Assembly: GCA_037015955.1 (NCBI GenBank)
Contig: CP143548.1
Span: forward strand, 675,501 to 739,500
Reading direction: 5' to 3'
Length of the DNA: 64,000 nt
Origin: Lachnospiraceae bacterium JLR.KK008
GTDB lineage: Bacteria; Bacillota; Clostridia; Lachnospirales; Lachnospiraceae
Part shown: positions 25,599 to 35,260 of the stretch, piece by piece
Numbering within the stretch: the stretch's first letter is position 1
Layout of the letters: every line of letters starts with the position of its first letter
Notes under the pieces: generated by a model
What the model saw: the letters and a program-made list of their open reading frames with translations, nothing else
Told to the model about the DNA's origin: nothing
Databases searched by the model: none
Position numbers and translations under genes: made by a program

Positions 25599-26342
25599 AT
25601 GCTGGAACTGAAGAATATTTCTTTTCAGGTCTCTGAGGAATCAGGAGACAAGGAGATTTTAAAAGATGTGAGTTTTACGCTGAAGGACGATACGTTCGTG
25701 GCGGTCACAGGACCAAACGGAGGCGGCAAGTCTACCCTGGCGAAGATCATTGCGGGGATTGAGAAGCCGGTGTCCGGGCAGCTTTTGCTGGATGGAGAGG
25801 ACATCACGCACCTTGGCGTTACGGAGAGAGCGGGGCGGGGAATCAGTTATGCCTTTCAGCAGCCAGTGCGTTTCAAGGGAGTGACAGTCCTGGATCTGCT
25901 GCGGCTGGCGGTAGGGAAAAAGATTTCCGTGTCCGATGCCTGTGAGTATCTGTCGGAAGTGGGGCTCTGTGCCAGAGATTATATCAACCGGGAAGTCAAC
26001 GCCAGTCTGTCAGGGGGAGAGATGAAGAGGATCGAGATCGCCACTGTGATTGCGAGAGGGAGTAAGATTTCCGTGTTTGACGAGCCGGAGGCCGGGATTG
26101 ATCTCTGGAGCTTTCAAAATCTGATCCGTGTATTTGAAAAAATGCACGATAAAATGCACGGTTCGATTCTGATTATCTCTCACCAGGAGCGTATCCTGAA
26201 AACTGCCGATGAGATTCTGGTTATCGCGGGCGGAGAGGTGCTTGGATATGGGGCGAGAGATGAGATATTGCCTCCACTGCTGTATGAAGAAGGCGGCAGA
26301 GGCGGCTGCAAATACTGGCAGAGGGAGGAATTCGGAGTATGA
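25599..26342 (+). CDS. sufC: Fe-S cluster assembly ATPase SufC
   Basis: A 247-residue ABC ATPase: Walker A GPNGGGKST (about 38-46), signature SLSGGEMKRIEIA (about 141-153), Walker B KISVFDEPEAGID, and H-loop IISHQ. The sequence SGGEMKRIE with DEPEAGID is typical of SufC, which pairs with SufB/SufD to assemble Fe-S clusters. The ATG of the SufB/D-like gene overlaps its stop codon (ATGA), so the two are translationally coupled. Confidence 0.85.
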   Translation: MLELKNISFQVSEESGDKEILKDVSFTLKDDTFVAVTGPNGGGKSTLAKIIAGIEKPVSGQLLLDGEDITHLGVTERAGRGISYAFQQPVRFKGVTVLDLLRLAVGKKISVSDACEYLSEVGLCARDYINREVNASLSGGEMKRIEIATVIARGSKISVFDEPEAGIDLWSFQNLIRVFEKMHDKMHGSILIISHQERILKTADEILVIAGGEVLGYGARDEILPPLLYEEGGRGGCKYWQREEFGV

Positions 26343-27265
26343 AAAAATTTGATGCGGTGCAGACAAAGCTGCTGGAAGCAGTCGCCGGTTTTCATGAGAT
26401 ACCGGCGGGAGCTTTTCATATCCGTGCCAATGGGTCAACCGCGGCCAGCAATTCCACGGAGCATATCGAGATCTCGCCCAAAGAGAACGGAACAGGCATC
26501 GATATCCGGATCTGTCCGGGAACGAAAGGAGAAAGTCTCCATATGCCGGTCATTCTCAGCCAGACCGGTTGGAAAGAGACTGTGTATAATGATTTCCATA
26601 TCGGGGAGGACGCCGATGTGACGATCATTGCCGGCTGCGGCATTCATAACGGGGGAGAGGCATCAAGTGAGCACGACGGAGTGCACAGATTTTTTGTCGG
26701 GAAGAACGCGAAGATCCGATATGTGGAAAAACATTACGGAAGCGGAACAGGAACGGGAGAACGGGTCATGAATCCCCACACGGTCATAGAGATCGACGAG
26801 AATGGCTGTATGGAGATGGATACCGTGCAGATCGGCGGGGTGGATCATTCGGTCAGAAAGACAGAGGCGAAACTGGCGGCCGGAGCCAGGCTGACGGTGA
26901 TGGAGCGGCTGATGACGGATGGAAATCAGCACGCGGAGAGTTATTTCAAAGTCAGTATGGACGGAGAGGGAGCGGGGACTAATATCGTGTCCCGTTCGGT
27001 AGCTAGGGATACTTCATATCAAATGTTTGTCTCCAATATAGAAGGAAATGCCAAATGCAGTGGACATACGGAGTGTGACGCCATCATCATCGGCAATGCC
27101 AGGATCAGTGCGGTGCCGGAGATCACGGCCAATGATCCGGATGCAGCATTGATCCATGAGGCGGCAATCGGTAAAATTGCCGGAGAACAGATCGTCAAAC
27201 TGATGACGCTGGGATTGACGGAGGCAGAAGCGGAAGAGCAGATCATCAGCGGGTTTTTGAAGTAG
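26339..27265 (+). CDS. SufB/SufD-family Fe-S scaffold protein
   Basis: The 308-residue protein has the SufBD core: a right-handed beta-helix with YNDFHIGEDADVTIIAGCGIHN (about 80-101), VIEIDENGCMEMDTVQIGG and a C-terminal ALIHEAAIGKIAGEQIVKLMTLGLTEAEAE (about 263-292), the segment that meets SufC. It is shorter than E. coli SufB (about 495) or SufD (about 423) and lacks their N-terminal domains. With SufC it forms a two-gene unit without SufS, SufU or SufE in view, like the minimal SmsCB-type systems. Confidence 0.85.
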   Translation: MKKFDAVQTKLLEAVAGFHEIPAGAFHIRANGSTAASNSTEHIEISPKENGTGIDIRICPGTKGESLHMPVILSQTGWKETVYNDFHIGEDADVTIIAGCGIHNGGEASSEHDGVHRFFVGKNAKIRYVEKHYGSGTGTGERVMNPHTVIEIDENGCMEMDTVQIGGVDHSVRKTEAKLAAGARLTVMERLMTDGNQHAESYFKVSMDGEGAGTNIVSRSVARDTSYQMFVSNIEGNAKCSGHTECDAIIIGNARISAVPEITANDPDAALIHEAAIGKIAGEQIVKLMTLGLTEAEAEEQIISGFLK

Positions 27266-27271
27266 ATACAC

Positions 27272-27346
27272 AAAGCTGCACAGTTTTTTTGCTGCGCAGC
27301 TTTCCCGTTTCGTATCCGGAAGATCCGCTTCCTTTGCGGATTTTCC
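27272..27346. terminator. Two stacked hairpins between convergent genes
   Basis: AAAGCTGC (27272-27279) with GCAGCTTT (27296-27303), then GGAAGATCCGC (27318-27328) with GCGGATTTTCC (27336-27346). They separate the suf pair from the minus-strand genes and probably end transcription from both sides. Confidence 0.65.
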
Positions 27347-27348
27347 GT

Positions 27349-27636
27349 TCACTGTTTTTTGACCTCCATTAATTCAAACATCAGTTTTATCCCGTCGTGC
27401 AATCCCAATTTATAAGCGGCGGCCCCATACATCGCTCCGCAATAGGTAGTCGCTGAGATCGCCCTGTCAATGATCAGATTTTGCTGTTTATCCAAATTTA
27501 ACTTTTTCATTGTCTGAAACGCCAGATCCTGTTTTTTTAATGCGTCCTGGTAATTTTTGTCGTTCCGCAGGACAATGTCCAATTTCTTTCTTGTCCTCAG
27601 TGCTACGAGCTTATCCAATAAATTTTTTCGTTTCAT
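27349..27636 (-). CDS. Hypothetical protein (95 residues)
   Basis: A basic N-terminus (MKRKNLLDKLVALRTRKKLD) leads into a predicted all-helical protein with a hydrophobic Ala/Gly-rich patch (CGAMYGAAAYKLGLHDG, about 66-82). No family is recognised. AAGGAG precedes its ATG and it begins 25 bases after the CarD-like gene stop, so it is the second gene of that unit. Confidence 0.6.
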   Translation of the reverse strand: MKRKNLLDKLVALRTRKKLDIVLRNDKNYQDALKKQDLAFQTMKKLNLDKQQNLIIDRAISATTYCGAMYGAAAYKLGLHDGIKLMFELMEVKKQ

Positions 27637-27661
27637 GTGTATTCTCCTTATCGTGAGATTA

Positions 27662-28177
27662 TCAGGTCGAGAATTCTTTTTGCTCTATCGTGTCGGCAAT
27701 GATCTGCCGCATCTCATTTTTCTCTTTACCGAGAGCAAAAGCCAGTTCCGCATAGAGATTATCCTCTGCCAGCTTAAAATACCTGTCGTCGGTGGCAGTG
27801 CTTTTCTTTCCCTGTTCGGAGCGCTGCTTTTTCCGGATATACAGATTCTTAATAATGCTGATCAGAGCGTTAGGGTCGCAACTGTGAATGGCTTCTTTAT
27901 AAGCCTGTTCCCGCAGCTTATCGTTGGTGATCCATGCGGCTTCCACCTGAGGAATGTTACGGATGACATCCCATGCCTGGTCTTCGGTCAACGCTTTTCT
28001 GAGACCGTCAGGAGAAGCGTCTGTCGGAACATACAATTTGGAACTTTTGTTGTCCAATGGGATCAGCAGATAATAGAGCCTGTTTTGATTTGCGTTCGGA
28101 AGATCGAGATGCGTGATATTTTCTATCCGACAAACGCCATTATTTGCTTTTATTACATAGTCGCCGATTTCATACAC
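27662..28177 (-). CDS. CarD-like transcription regulator
   Basis: The 171-residue protein starts MYEIGDYVIKANNGVCRIENI, the Tudor-like CarD/TRCF RNA-polymerase-interacting domain (about 1-60) that binds the beta subunit. The rest (about 70-171) is helical, as in the CarD DNA-binding part. Such proteins alter open-complex stability at promoters. It is the first gene of a two-gene minus-strand unit. Confidence 0.85.
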   Translation of the reverse strand: MYEIGDYVIKANNGVCRIENITHLDLPNANQNRLYYLLIPLDNKSSKLYVPTDASPDGLRKALTEDQAWDVIRNIPQVEAAWITNDKLREQAYKEAIHSCDPNALISIIKNLYIRKKQRSEQGKKSTATDDRYFKLAEDNLYAELAFALGKEKNEMRQIIADTIEQKEFST

Positions 28178-28323
28178 GTAAATCCCTCCTTTTTTGTGTG
28201 GTGTGTTTATGGTTGCCTGTTTCTGTATCTATCTTACCATAAAAAATATACAAATACCAAAGAGATTTTTCGATAAAATGCACAAATAGATAGAATGTAA
28301 CAACAAACGCCCGCTTTTGAACG

Positions 28324-28360
28324 GTCGTTCCCGGTCCGCAGTCACCGGACAGGAAACGAC
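28324..28360. other. Long stem-loop between SASP and CarD-like genes
   Basis: GTCGTTCCCGGTCCG (28324-28338) pairs with CGGACAGGAAACGAC (28346-28360) through 15 positions including G-T wobbles. It lies 60 bases after the SASP stop in the direction of that gene, without an adjacent U-tract, so it may stabilise the SASP mRNA or end it weakly. Confidence 0.5.
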
Positions 28361-28419
28361 AGTCATAAACGGACGTCTGTCTTTTACTTATTTTTCTGTG
28401 TTACATCTGTCAGCTTTTG

Positions 28420-28623
28420 TTATTTCATCTGCTCTTCCTGACGCTTGATCATTCTACGAACCATTTCGCCACCGATGCTTCCGGCTTCTTTGGAAGTAAG
28501 GTCACCGTTGTAACCTTCTTTTAAGTTGATTCCCAGTTCGGATGCAACCTCTGTTTTAAAACGATCCATAGCAGCCTTTGCTTCAGGCACTTCTGTTCTG
28601 TTACTTCTGTTTGAACTTGCCAT
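28420..28623 (-). CDS. Alpha/beta-type small acid-soluble spore protein
   Basis: The 67-residue protein contains FKTEVASELGI (about 22-32), the germination protease (GPR) cleavage region, and LTSKEAGSIGGEMVRRMIK (about 42-60), the DNA-binding signature of alpha/beta SASPs that coat spore DNA. ACGGAGGTG is upstream of ATG 28623; the in-frame codons before that are not part of the family. It shows that the host makes endospores. A sigma-G promoter was not recognised with certainty. Confidence 0.95.
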   Translation of the reverse strand: MASSNRSNRTEVPEAKAAMDRFKTEVASELGINLKEGYNGDLTSKEAGSIGGEMVRRMIKRQEEQMK

Positions 28624-28797
28624 GTTACTTTCACCTCCGTAAATTTCTTCTTTTTCTGTCTTTTCTATCTTCAAGATAAGTGGACCGCACTTACCTTGAA
28701 GAAGAGATTTCTTCGCCGCAAGTACTTTGTCTCGCTTATCTTGATGTTAGTATTAGCGAAACGGAATGAATTATAATGGTAAGTTTTTCAAGAATTC

Positions 28798-28826
28798 TTG
28801 CGCTTTTAAAAGCCGTATGCTATAAT
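28798..28826 (+). promoter_or_regulatory. Promoter of the tig-clpP-clpX cluster
   Basis: TTGCGC (28798-28803), 17-base spacer, perfect TATAAT (28821-28826), about 110 bases before tig. No CIRCE or CtsR-type repeat was seen here. Confidence 0.7.
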
Positions 28827-28936
28827 TCTTAGATAACTGTGAGTATGGGAAAATGTCTCATTTTAAATGCAATTTATCATATAAAAAGAATCACAGACGA
28901 CAGTAAAGAACGGTAAAATGAAGGAGGAAACCCAAA

Positions 28937-30268
28937 ATGAGTTTGCAGGTTGAAAAATTGGAAAAGAATATGGCGAAGCTGACGATCGAAGTATCGGCGG
29001 ATGAATTGGAAAAGGCCATTCAGAGAGCTTATCAGAAGAGCAAGAATAAAATCAGTGTACCCGGCTTCCGTAAAGGCAAGGTTCCCCGTCAGATTATCGA
29101 GAAAATGTATGGCAGAGAGATTTTTTATGAAGATGCGGCAAACGATCTGATTCCCGGCGCGTATGAGACGGCTCTGGAAGAGTGTAAAGAGTCGATCGTA
29201 TCTTCTCCGAAGATTGATGTCGTTCAGATCGAGGCAGGCAAGCCATTTATCTTTACCGCTGAGGTTGCACTCAAACCGGAGGTAAAACTTGGCAAATATA
29301 AAGGAGTCAAAGTCACAAAGCAGACGATTGATGTGACAGAGGCTGAGGTCAGTGCAGAGATTGAGAAAGAGCGGGAAAATAATGGACGTACCGTGGAGGT
29401 GGAAGGCAGAGCGATTGAAAACGGCGATATTGCCACGATCGACTTCGAGGGTTTTGTGGACGGTGTCGCTTTCGAGGGCGGCAAGGGAGAGAACTATCCG
29501 CTGACGATTGGTTCGGGTTCTTTTATTCCCGGGTTTGAAGAGCAGTTAGTTGGCAAGAATAAAGAGGAAGAAGTAGAAGTGAAAGTTACTTTCCCCGAGG
29601 ACTATCATGCGGAAGAGTTAAAGGGGAAAGAGGCGTTGTTTAAGGTTGCCATTAAGGAAGTGAAGACAAAAGAGCTGCCGGAGCTGGACGATGAGTTTGC
29701 GAGTGAGGTGTCTGAATTTGAGACACTTGCGGAATACAAGGAAGATATTAAGAAGAAACTGACAGAGAAGAAGGAAAAAGATGCCAAGGCGGCCAAAGAA
29801 GAAGCGGTCATCGATGCGATCATTGCGGATTCCGCAATGGAGATTCCGGAGGCTATGCTGGAGACACAGCAGAGACAGATCGTGGATGAGTTTGCGCAGA
29901 GACTGCAGATGCAGGGACTTTCTCTGGAACAGTATTTCCAGTTTACGGGTTTTGACGCACAGAAGATGCTGGAGCAGACAAAACCGCAGGCAGAAAAACG
30001 GATTAAGTCCAGACTGGTGCTGGAAGCAGTGGTAGCGGCAGAAGGCATTGCGGCGTCTGATGAAGATTATGAGAATGAGATCGCAAGAATGGCAGAAGTC
30101 TATAATATGGAAGCAGACAAGGTGAAAGAGACGCTTGGCGATAACGAAACTGCGAGAAAGCAGTTGATGGACGATCTTGCAATCACGAAAGCGGTAGAAT
30201 TTGTAGTCAGCCAGGCGAAGGAGACGAAGCCGAGAACCAGGAAGGCAGCCAAGACGGAAGAGGCATAG
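28937..30268 (+). CDS. tig: Trigger factor
   Basis: The 443-residue ribosome-bound chaperone and prolyl isomerase has the N-terminal ribosome-binding part with VPGFRKGKVPRQIIEKMYG (about 41-59, the GFRxGKxP signature loop), a FKBP-type domain (about 155-240, DFEGFVDGVAFEGG and SGSFIPGFE) and a C-terminal helical cradle. Ends in a Lys/Thr-rich tail. It heads the tig-clpP-clpX-lon-engB cluster, joining folding with proteolysis. Confidence 0.97.
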   Translation: MSLQVEKLEKNMAKLTIEVSADELEKAIQRAYQKSKNKISVPGFRKGKVPRQIIEKMYGREIFYEDAANDLIPGAYETALEECKESIVSSPKIDVVQIEAGKPFIFTAEVALKPEVKLGKYKGVKVTKQTIDVTEAEVSAEIEKERENNGRTVEVEGRAIENGDIATIDFEGFVDGVAFEGGKGENYPLTIGSGSFIPGFEEQLVGKNKEEEVEVKVTFPEDYHAEELKGKEALFKVAIKEVKTKELPELDDEFASEVSEFETLAEYKEDIKKKLTEKKEKDAKAAKEEAVIDAIIADSAMEIPEAMLETQQRQIVDEFAQRLQMQGLSLEQYFQFTGFDAQKMLEQTKPQAEKRIKSRLVLEAVVAAEGIAASDEDYENEIARMAEVYNMEADKVKETLGDNETARKQLMDDLAITKAVEFVVSQAKETKPRTRKAAKTEEA

Positions 30269-30314
30269 TTTCTGCCGGTCAGGAATAAACTGAAAACATC
30301 GAGGAGGCATAATT

Positions 30315-30905
30315 ATGAGTTTAATACCATATGTCGTTGAACAGACAAGCAGGGGCGAGCGTTCCTACGATATTTTTTCGAGACTTTTAAAAGACAGGAT
30401 CATATTTTTGGGAGAAGATGTCAATGAGACGACTGCCAGTCTCGTCGTGGCGCAGATGCTTTTTCTGGAGGCGGAAGACCCTGAGAAGGATATTCAGCTC
30501 TATATCAACAGTCCGGGCGGCAGCGTGACGGCAGGTCTGGCGATCTATGATACGATGCACTATATCAAATGTGATGTGGCGACGATCTGCATTGGTATGG
30601 CAGCCAGCATGGGAGCATTTCTCCTGGCAGGCGGCGCGAAGGGCAAGAGAAGTGCACTGCCCAATGCGGAAGTGATGATCCATCAGCCCCTCGGCGGCAC
30701 ACAGGGACAGGCAACAGAGATCGAGATCGCAGCCAAACATATCCTGAGAACAAAAGAGAAGCTGAACAGAATGCTTGCAGAAAATACGGGGCAGCCATAT
30801 GAAGTCATCTGTGCGGATACGGAGCGGGACAACTGGAAGAGTGCGCAGGAGGCATTGGAGTATGGACTGATCGATAAGGTGCTCACGTTCAGACCGACAG
30901 TATAG
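30315..30905 (+). CDS. clpP: ATP-dependent Clp protease proteolytic subunit
   Basis: The 196-residue serine protease carries the catalytic triad: Ser in GMAASMGAF (~97), His in MIHQPLGG (~122) and Asp in ADTERDNW (~171). It forms the double heptamer that degrades proteins fed by ClpX. GAGGAGGC precedes the ATG. clpX follows after 22 bases. Confidence 0.97.
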   Translation: MSLIPYVVEQTSRGERSYDIFSRLLKDRIIFLGEDVNETTASLVVAQMLFLEAEDPEKDIQLYINSPGGSVTAGLAIYDTMHYIKCDVATICIGMAASMGAFLLAGGAKGKRSALPNAEVMIHQPLGGTQGQATEIEIAAKHILRTKEKLNRMLAENTGQPYEVICADTERDNWKSAQEALEYGLIDKVLTFRPTV

Positions 30906-30927
30906 TTGAAGGAGATAGTAAGGTAAG

Positions 30928-32181
30928 ATGACAAAAAATTCTGACGATAAAGTAAGATGCTCTTTCTGTAATAAGACGCAGGAACAGGTCAGAAAGCTGA
31001 TAGCCGGGCCGGCAGGTGTCTACATCTGTGATGAATGTATCGACATCTGTACGGAAATTATGGAGGAAGAGTACGACGATGAGCCCATGCAGGAAGGCAT
31101 GGAGATCAATCTTTTAAAACCGGTGGAAATCAAGGAGTTTCTTGATGATTATGTCATCGGTCAGGAAGCTGCCAAAAAGGTGTTATCGGTGGCGGTATAT
31201 AATCACTACAAACGGGTTCTGGCGCCAAGGGATCTGAACGAGGTCGAGCTGCAGAAGAGTAATATTCTGATGGTAGGTCCCACCGGGTCCGGGAAAACTT
31301 ATCTGGCGCAGACATTGGCAAAGATCATCAATGTGCCTTTTGCCATCGCTGATGCGACGACATTGACAGAGGCGGGCTATGTGGGCGAAGATGTGGAAAA
31401 TATTTTACTGAAGCTGATTCAGGCCGCGGAATACGACGTGGAGCGGGCTCAGTATGGTATTATTTATATCGATGAGATTGACAAGATCACTAAAAAGGGA
31501 GAGAATGTATCGATCACCCGGGATGTCTCCGGTGAAGGAGTACAGCAGGCGCTTTTAAAGATCATAGAGGGCACTGTGGCGAGCGTACCGCCGCAGGGCG
31601 GCAGAAAGCATCCGCACCAGGAACTGATCCAGATCGACACTTCCAACATTCTGTTTATCTGCGGCGGTGCGTTTGACGGACTGGATAAGATTGTGGAAGA
31701 GCGGTTGAATCGTAAGATCATCGGTTTTAATGCCAAAATGGGAACAAAGACAACGAAGGAGATCGGGGAGATACTCGGTGAGGTCACGCCGCAGGATCTT
31801 GTGAAATTCGGCCTGATTCCTGAATTTGTAGGCAGAGTGCCGATCAATGTATCTCTGGAAGGGCTGGACGAGGAAGCGCTTGTGCGTATTTTGAAGGAAC
31901 CGAAAAATGCGCTCATCAAGCAGTATCAGAGATTGTTTGAATTTGATGAAGTAGATTTACGCTTTGAAGACGACGCGATCGTAGAGGTTGCGAAGAAAGC
32001 ATTGGAAAGGAAGACGGGAGCGAGAGGGCTTCGTTCCATCATGGAGAGTGTGTTGATGGATGTGATGTATCAGATTCCTTCCGATGATACGATCGTACAG
32101 TGCATGATCACGAAACAAGTGATAGACGGTACCAGTGAGCCGCTGGTCGTGCACCGTGAGGCGATAAGAAAAGCAAGATAA
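30928..32181 (+). CDS. clpX: Clp protease ATP-binding subunit ClpX
   Basis: The 417-residue AAA+ unfoldase has the N-terminal zinc domain with four Cys ([14 protein letters not shown]...CDEC, about 11-38), Walker [13 protein letters not shown] (about 113), Walker [11 protein letters not shown], and the ClpP-binding loop [10 protein letters not shown]. It recognises substrates and feeds ClpP. It is followed by a hairpin before lon. Confidence 0.97.
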   Translation: MTKNSDDKVRCSFCNKTQEQVRKLIAGPAGVYICDECIDICTEIMEEEYDDEPMQEGMEINLLKPVEIKEFLDDYVIGQEAAKKVLSVAVYNHYKRVLAPRDLNEVELQKSNILMVGPTGSGKTYLAQTLAKIINVPFAIADATTLTEAGYVGEDVENILLKLIQAAEYDVERAQYGIIYIDEIDKITKKGENVSITRDVSGEGVQQALLKIIEGTVASVPPQGGRKHPHQELIQIDTSNILFICGGAFDGLDKIVEERLNRKIIGFNAKMGTKTTKEIGEILGEVTPQDLVKFGLIPEFVGRVPINVSLEGLDEEALVRILKEPKNALIKQYQRLFEFDEVDLRFEDDAIVEVAKKALERKTGARGLRSIMESVLMDVMYQIPSDDTIVQCMITKQVIDGTSEPLVVHREAIRKAR

Positions 32182-32194
32182 TACGCGAGAGATA

Positions 32195-32222
32195 AGCGCC
32201 GCTAGTCAGTTAGTGGCGCTTT
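32195..32222 (+). terminator. Hairpin between clpX and lon
   Basis: AGCGCCGCTA (about 32195-32204) pairs with TAGTGGCGCT (32211-32220), followed only by TT. It is probably a partial terminator that lets some transcription pass into lon. Confidence 0.55.
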
Positions 32223-32242
32223 ACGCATAATGAGGAGTACGG

Positions 32243-34591
32243 ATGGAACGAGAAGAGAACAGGTATCATATTCCGGCAGTAGCGCTGCGAGGCATGACGA
32301 TTCTGCCGGATATGATTATTCATTTTGATTTAAGCAGAAAGAAATCGATTCTGGCGGTGGAGCAGTCGATGGCCGCAGATCAGATGCTGCTCGTTGTCAC
32401 ACAAAAAGATCCCGATACGGAAGAGCCGCAGTGCAGCGATCTGTATGAAGTGGGTACGGTCGTATCGATCAGACAGCTGACAAAGCTGCCGGGAGATGTC
32501 GTACGGGTGCTGGCTGAAGGAAAGAGAAGGGTCCTTCTGCGATCCTTTGTATCGGAGGAGACCGCTTATCTGCTGGCCGAGATTGAGGAGACGCCGGCGG
32601 TAGAACAGCTCGGAGACAGTGAGACAGAGGCGGCGCTGCGCGAAATACGCGCCATTTTTGACCGATACAGTCAGTGCTATCCAAAGGTAGGAAAAAATCT
32701 TGCTCCAAGAGTGCAGGAGATCAATGATCTGGAAGTGTTGATTGATGAGATTGCCAGCAGCATTCCCCTGCAATATACGAACAAGCAGAAAATACTGGAA
32801 GAGCTTGATTTGCGTGAGCGGTTTTCTCTGCTGTGCCAGATTCTGTTAAATGAGGTGGAAGTAGCCAGAGTGCGGTCAGAACTGACCGAGAAAATCCGTT
32901 CGCGGGTGGAAAAGAATCAGAAAGAGTATCTGCTGCGCGAACAGCTTCATTTTATCCGGGAAGAACTGGGCGAGGAAAATACGATGTCTGACGCGGATCA
33001 GTTTGCAGAAGACCTGAACAAATGCAAGGCTTCCAAGGAAGTGAAGGAAAAGATCAAAAAAGAAATCGCCCGCTTTCGTAATATTGCCGCCAGCAGTTCG
33101 GAGAGCGCGGTCGAGAGAGGTTATATTGAGACATTGCTCAGTCTCCCCTGGGATAATATGTCAGAAGACAATACAGACATCACGCGGGCGGAGACGATTC
33201 TCGAAGAAGAACACTATGGTCTTGAGAAGGTGAAAGAACGCATTTTGGAATTTCTGGCGGTCAGAAGCCTCACACATCGGGGAGACAGTCCCATTCTCTG
33301 CCTCGTGGGACCGCCCGGAACAGGAAAGACCTCCATCGCCAGGAGCGTGGCCAGGGCGCTGGATAAACGATATATCCGTATCTGCCTGGGAGGCGTGCGG
33401 GACGAAGCGGAGATCAGGGGACACAGACGGACCTATGTGGGAGCTATGCCCGGCCGCATTGCCGCAGGACTGCGTCAGGCAGGAGTCCGCAATCCGCTGA
33501 TGCTTTTGGATGAGATCGACAAAGTGGGAAGCGATCAGCGGGGCGATACGGCTTCGGCGCTGCTTGAGGTACTGGACGGGGAGCAGAACAACAAGTTCCG
33601 TGATCACTATGTGGAGATTCCGATTGATTTGTCGGAGGTGCTCTTTCTGGCAACGGCGAACTCGGTGTCCACGATTCCCAGACCGCTGCTTGACCGTATG
33701 GAGATCATTGAAGTGACGAGTTATACGGCGAATGAGAAGTTTCATATCGCCAAAGAACATCTGCTTGGAAAACAGCTGGAGAAAAACGGGCTGACAGACA
33801 GACAGCTCACCATTACGGATCATGCGCTGCAGTTGATGATTGAGAGATATACGAGAGAGGCCGGTGTACGGGAGCTCGAGCGTAAGATCGGACAGATCTG
33901 CAGAAAAGTGGCACGGGAAATCCTGCAGACAGATAAAGATATGGTGATCCGGGTAACGAAACAGAATCTTGAAAAATATCTCGGGAAAGAAAAATATGCG
34001 CAGGACCGGGTCAATGAAAAGGATGAAGTGGGCATTGTCAGAGGACTGGCATGGACGAGTGTGGGCGGTGACACACTGGAGATCGAGGTCAATATTATGC
34101 CGGGGAAGGGTGAGATCGATCTCACCGGACAGATGGGAGAGGTGATGAAAGAGTCTGCGATCGCAGGGATCAGCTTTATCCGCTCGGTTGCCAGGGAGCA
34201 TAAAATAGCGGCCGATGTTTTCAGGAAAAATGATTTTCATATTCATATACCGGAAGGAGCGGTGCCAAAGGATGGGCCGAGCGCGGGTATCACGATGGCG
34301 ACGGCAGTATTCTCTGCATTGACGAAAAGGCCGGTCTATGCTTCGGTCGCCATGACGGGAGAGATCACACTGCGGGGAAGGGTGCTGCCGATTGGCGGAC
34401 TGAAAGAGAAGATCCTTGCGGCTAAGACGGCAGGTATCAAGAAGGTGCTCGTCCCGCGGGAGAATAAAAAGGACGTGGAGGAAATCTCGCAGGAAATCAA
34501 ATCCGGCGTGGAGATCGTCTATGTAGCGCATATGGAAGAGGTGCTGAAACATGCGCTTGGAAAAAAACGCAGTCAGGCATCTTTTGAGTGA
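32243..34591 (+). CDS. lon: ATP-dependent protease Lon
   Basis: The 782-residue protease has the N-terminal substrate-binding domain (about 1-200), AAA+ module with Walker [14 protein letters not shown] (about 355) and Walker [13 protein letters not shown], and the C-terminal Ser-Lys protease domain: Ser in [14 protein letters not shown] (~680) and Lys in [14 protein letters not shown] (~722). It degrades misfolded and regulatory proteins. Length and order are standard for LonA. Confidence 0.97.
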   Translation: MEREENRYHIPAVALRGMTILPDMIIHFDLSRKKSILAVEQSMAADQMLLVVTQKDPDTEEPQCSDLYEVGTVVSIRQLTKLPGDVVRVLAEGKRRVLLRSFVSEETAYLLAEIEETPAVEQLGDSETEAALREIRAIFDRYSQCYPKVGKNLAPRVQEINDLEVLIDEIASSIPLQYTNKQKILEELDLRERFSLLCQILLNEVEVARVRSELTEKIRSRVEKNQKEYLLREQLHFIREELGEENTMSDADQFAEDLNKCKASKEVKEKIKKEIARFRNIAASSSESAVERGYIETLLSLPWDNMSEDNTDITRAETILEEEHYGLEKVKERILEFLAVRSLTHRGDSPILCLVGPPGTGKTSIARSVARALDKRYIRICLGGVRDEAEIRGHRRTYVGAMPGRIAAGLRQAGVRNPLMLLDEIDKVGSDQRGDTASALLEVLDGEQNNKFRDHYVEIPIDLSEVLFLATANSVSTIPRPLLDRMEIIEVTSYTANEKFHIAKEHLLGKQLEKNGLTDRQLTITDHALQLMIERYTREAGVRELERKIGQICRKVAREILQTDKDMVIRVTKQNLEKYLGKEKYAQDRVNEKDEVGIVRGLAWTSVGGDTLEIEVNIMPGKGEIDLTGQMGEVMKESAIAGISFIRSVAREHKIAADVFRKNDFHIHIPEGAVPKDGPSAGITMATAVFSALTKRPVYASVAMTGEITLRGRVLPIGGLKEKILAAKTAGIKKVLVPRENKKDVEEISQEIKSGVEIVYVAHMEEVLKHALGKKRSQASFE

Positions 34592-34615
34592 GAAAGCGGC
34601 GGTGAGGGAGACAGG

Positions 34616-35260
34616 ATGAAGATCAAAAGCGCGGAGCTGGAGACAGTATGCGGCATTACAAGTACTGTGCCGGAACATACGAATATAGAAGTGGCGTTTG
34701 CGGGGAAGAGCAATGTAGGGAAATCTTCTCTGATCAATGCCCTGATGAATCGAAAATCCCTGGCGCGGACGAGCGGACAGCCCGGAAAGACACAGACGAT
34801 CAATTTTTATCATATCAATGGCGAACTCTATTTTGTCGATCTGCCCGGTTACGGCTATGCCAGAGTGAGCGAGGAGACGAAGAAGAAATGGGGAGCGATG
34901 ATCGAGCGGTATCTGCAAAGATCACAGATGCTGCGTGCGGTCTTTTTGCTGGTAGACATCCGGCATACACCTTCTGAGAACGACAGGGCGATGTACGAAT
35001 GGATCAAATATCAGAATTATGAGCCGATAGTCATTGCCACAAAGCTGGATAAAATAAAGAGAAGTCAGGTATCAAAGCAGGTGAAGGCGGTCAGGGATGG
35101 CCTGGCTGCCTCACCGAATACGCGGATCATTCCCTTTTCCGCACAGACAAAGCAGGGGCGTGATGAGATCTATGCGCTGCTGGACGAATATCTGCAGGCG
35201 GAGACAGAGAAAGAGACGATATTTATGTCACTGGATAAGGGAGACAAGGAGGAAATCTGA
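34616..35260 (+). CDS. engB: Ribosome-biogenesis GTPase EngB (YsxC/YihA)
   Basis: A 214-residue GTPase: G1 AGKSNVGKSSLIN (about 29-41), G2 with TSGQPGKTQTINFY, G3 VDLPGYGYARVS (about 74-85), G4 ATKLDKI (about 142) and G5 PFSAQTKQG. EngB is needed for assembly of the 50S subunit. It directly follows lon, as in many Firmicutes. Its stop overlaps the next start (TGATG). Confidence 0.95.
   Translation: MKIKSAELETVCGITSTVPEHTNIEVAFAGKSNVGKSSLINALMNRKSLARTSGQPGKTQTINFYHINGELYFVDLPGYGYARVSEETKKKWGAMIERYLQRSQMLRAVFLLVDIRHTPSENDRAMYEWIKYQNYEPIVIATKLDKIKRSQVSKQVKAVRDGLAASPNTRIIPFSAQTKQGRDEIYALLDEYLQAETEKETIFMSLDKGDKEEI

Noticed and set aside
33161-34918. 585-codon open frame antisense to lon and engB
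   Set aside because: It is the shadow of codon bias in lon, has no start signals and no recognisable domain.
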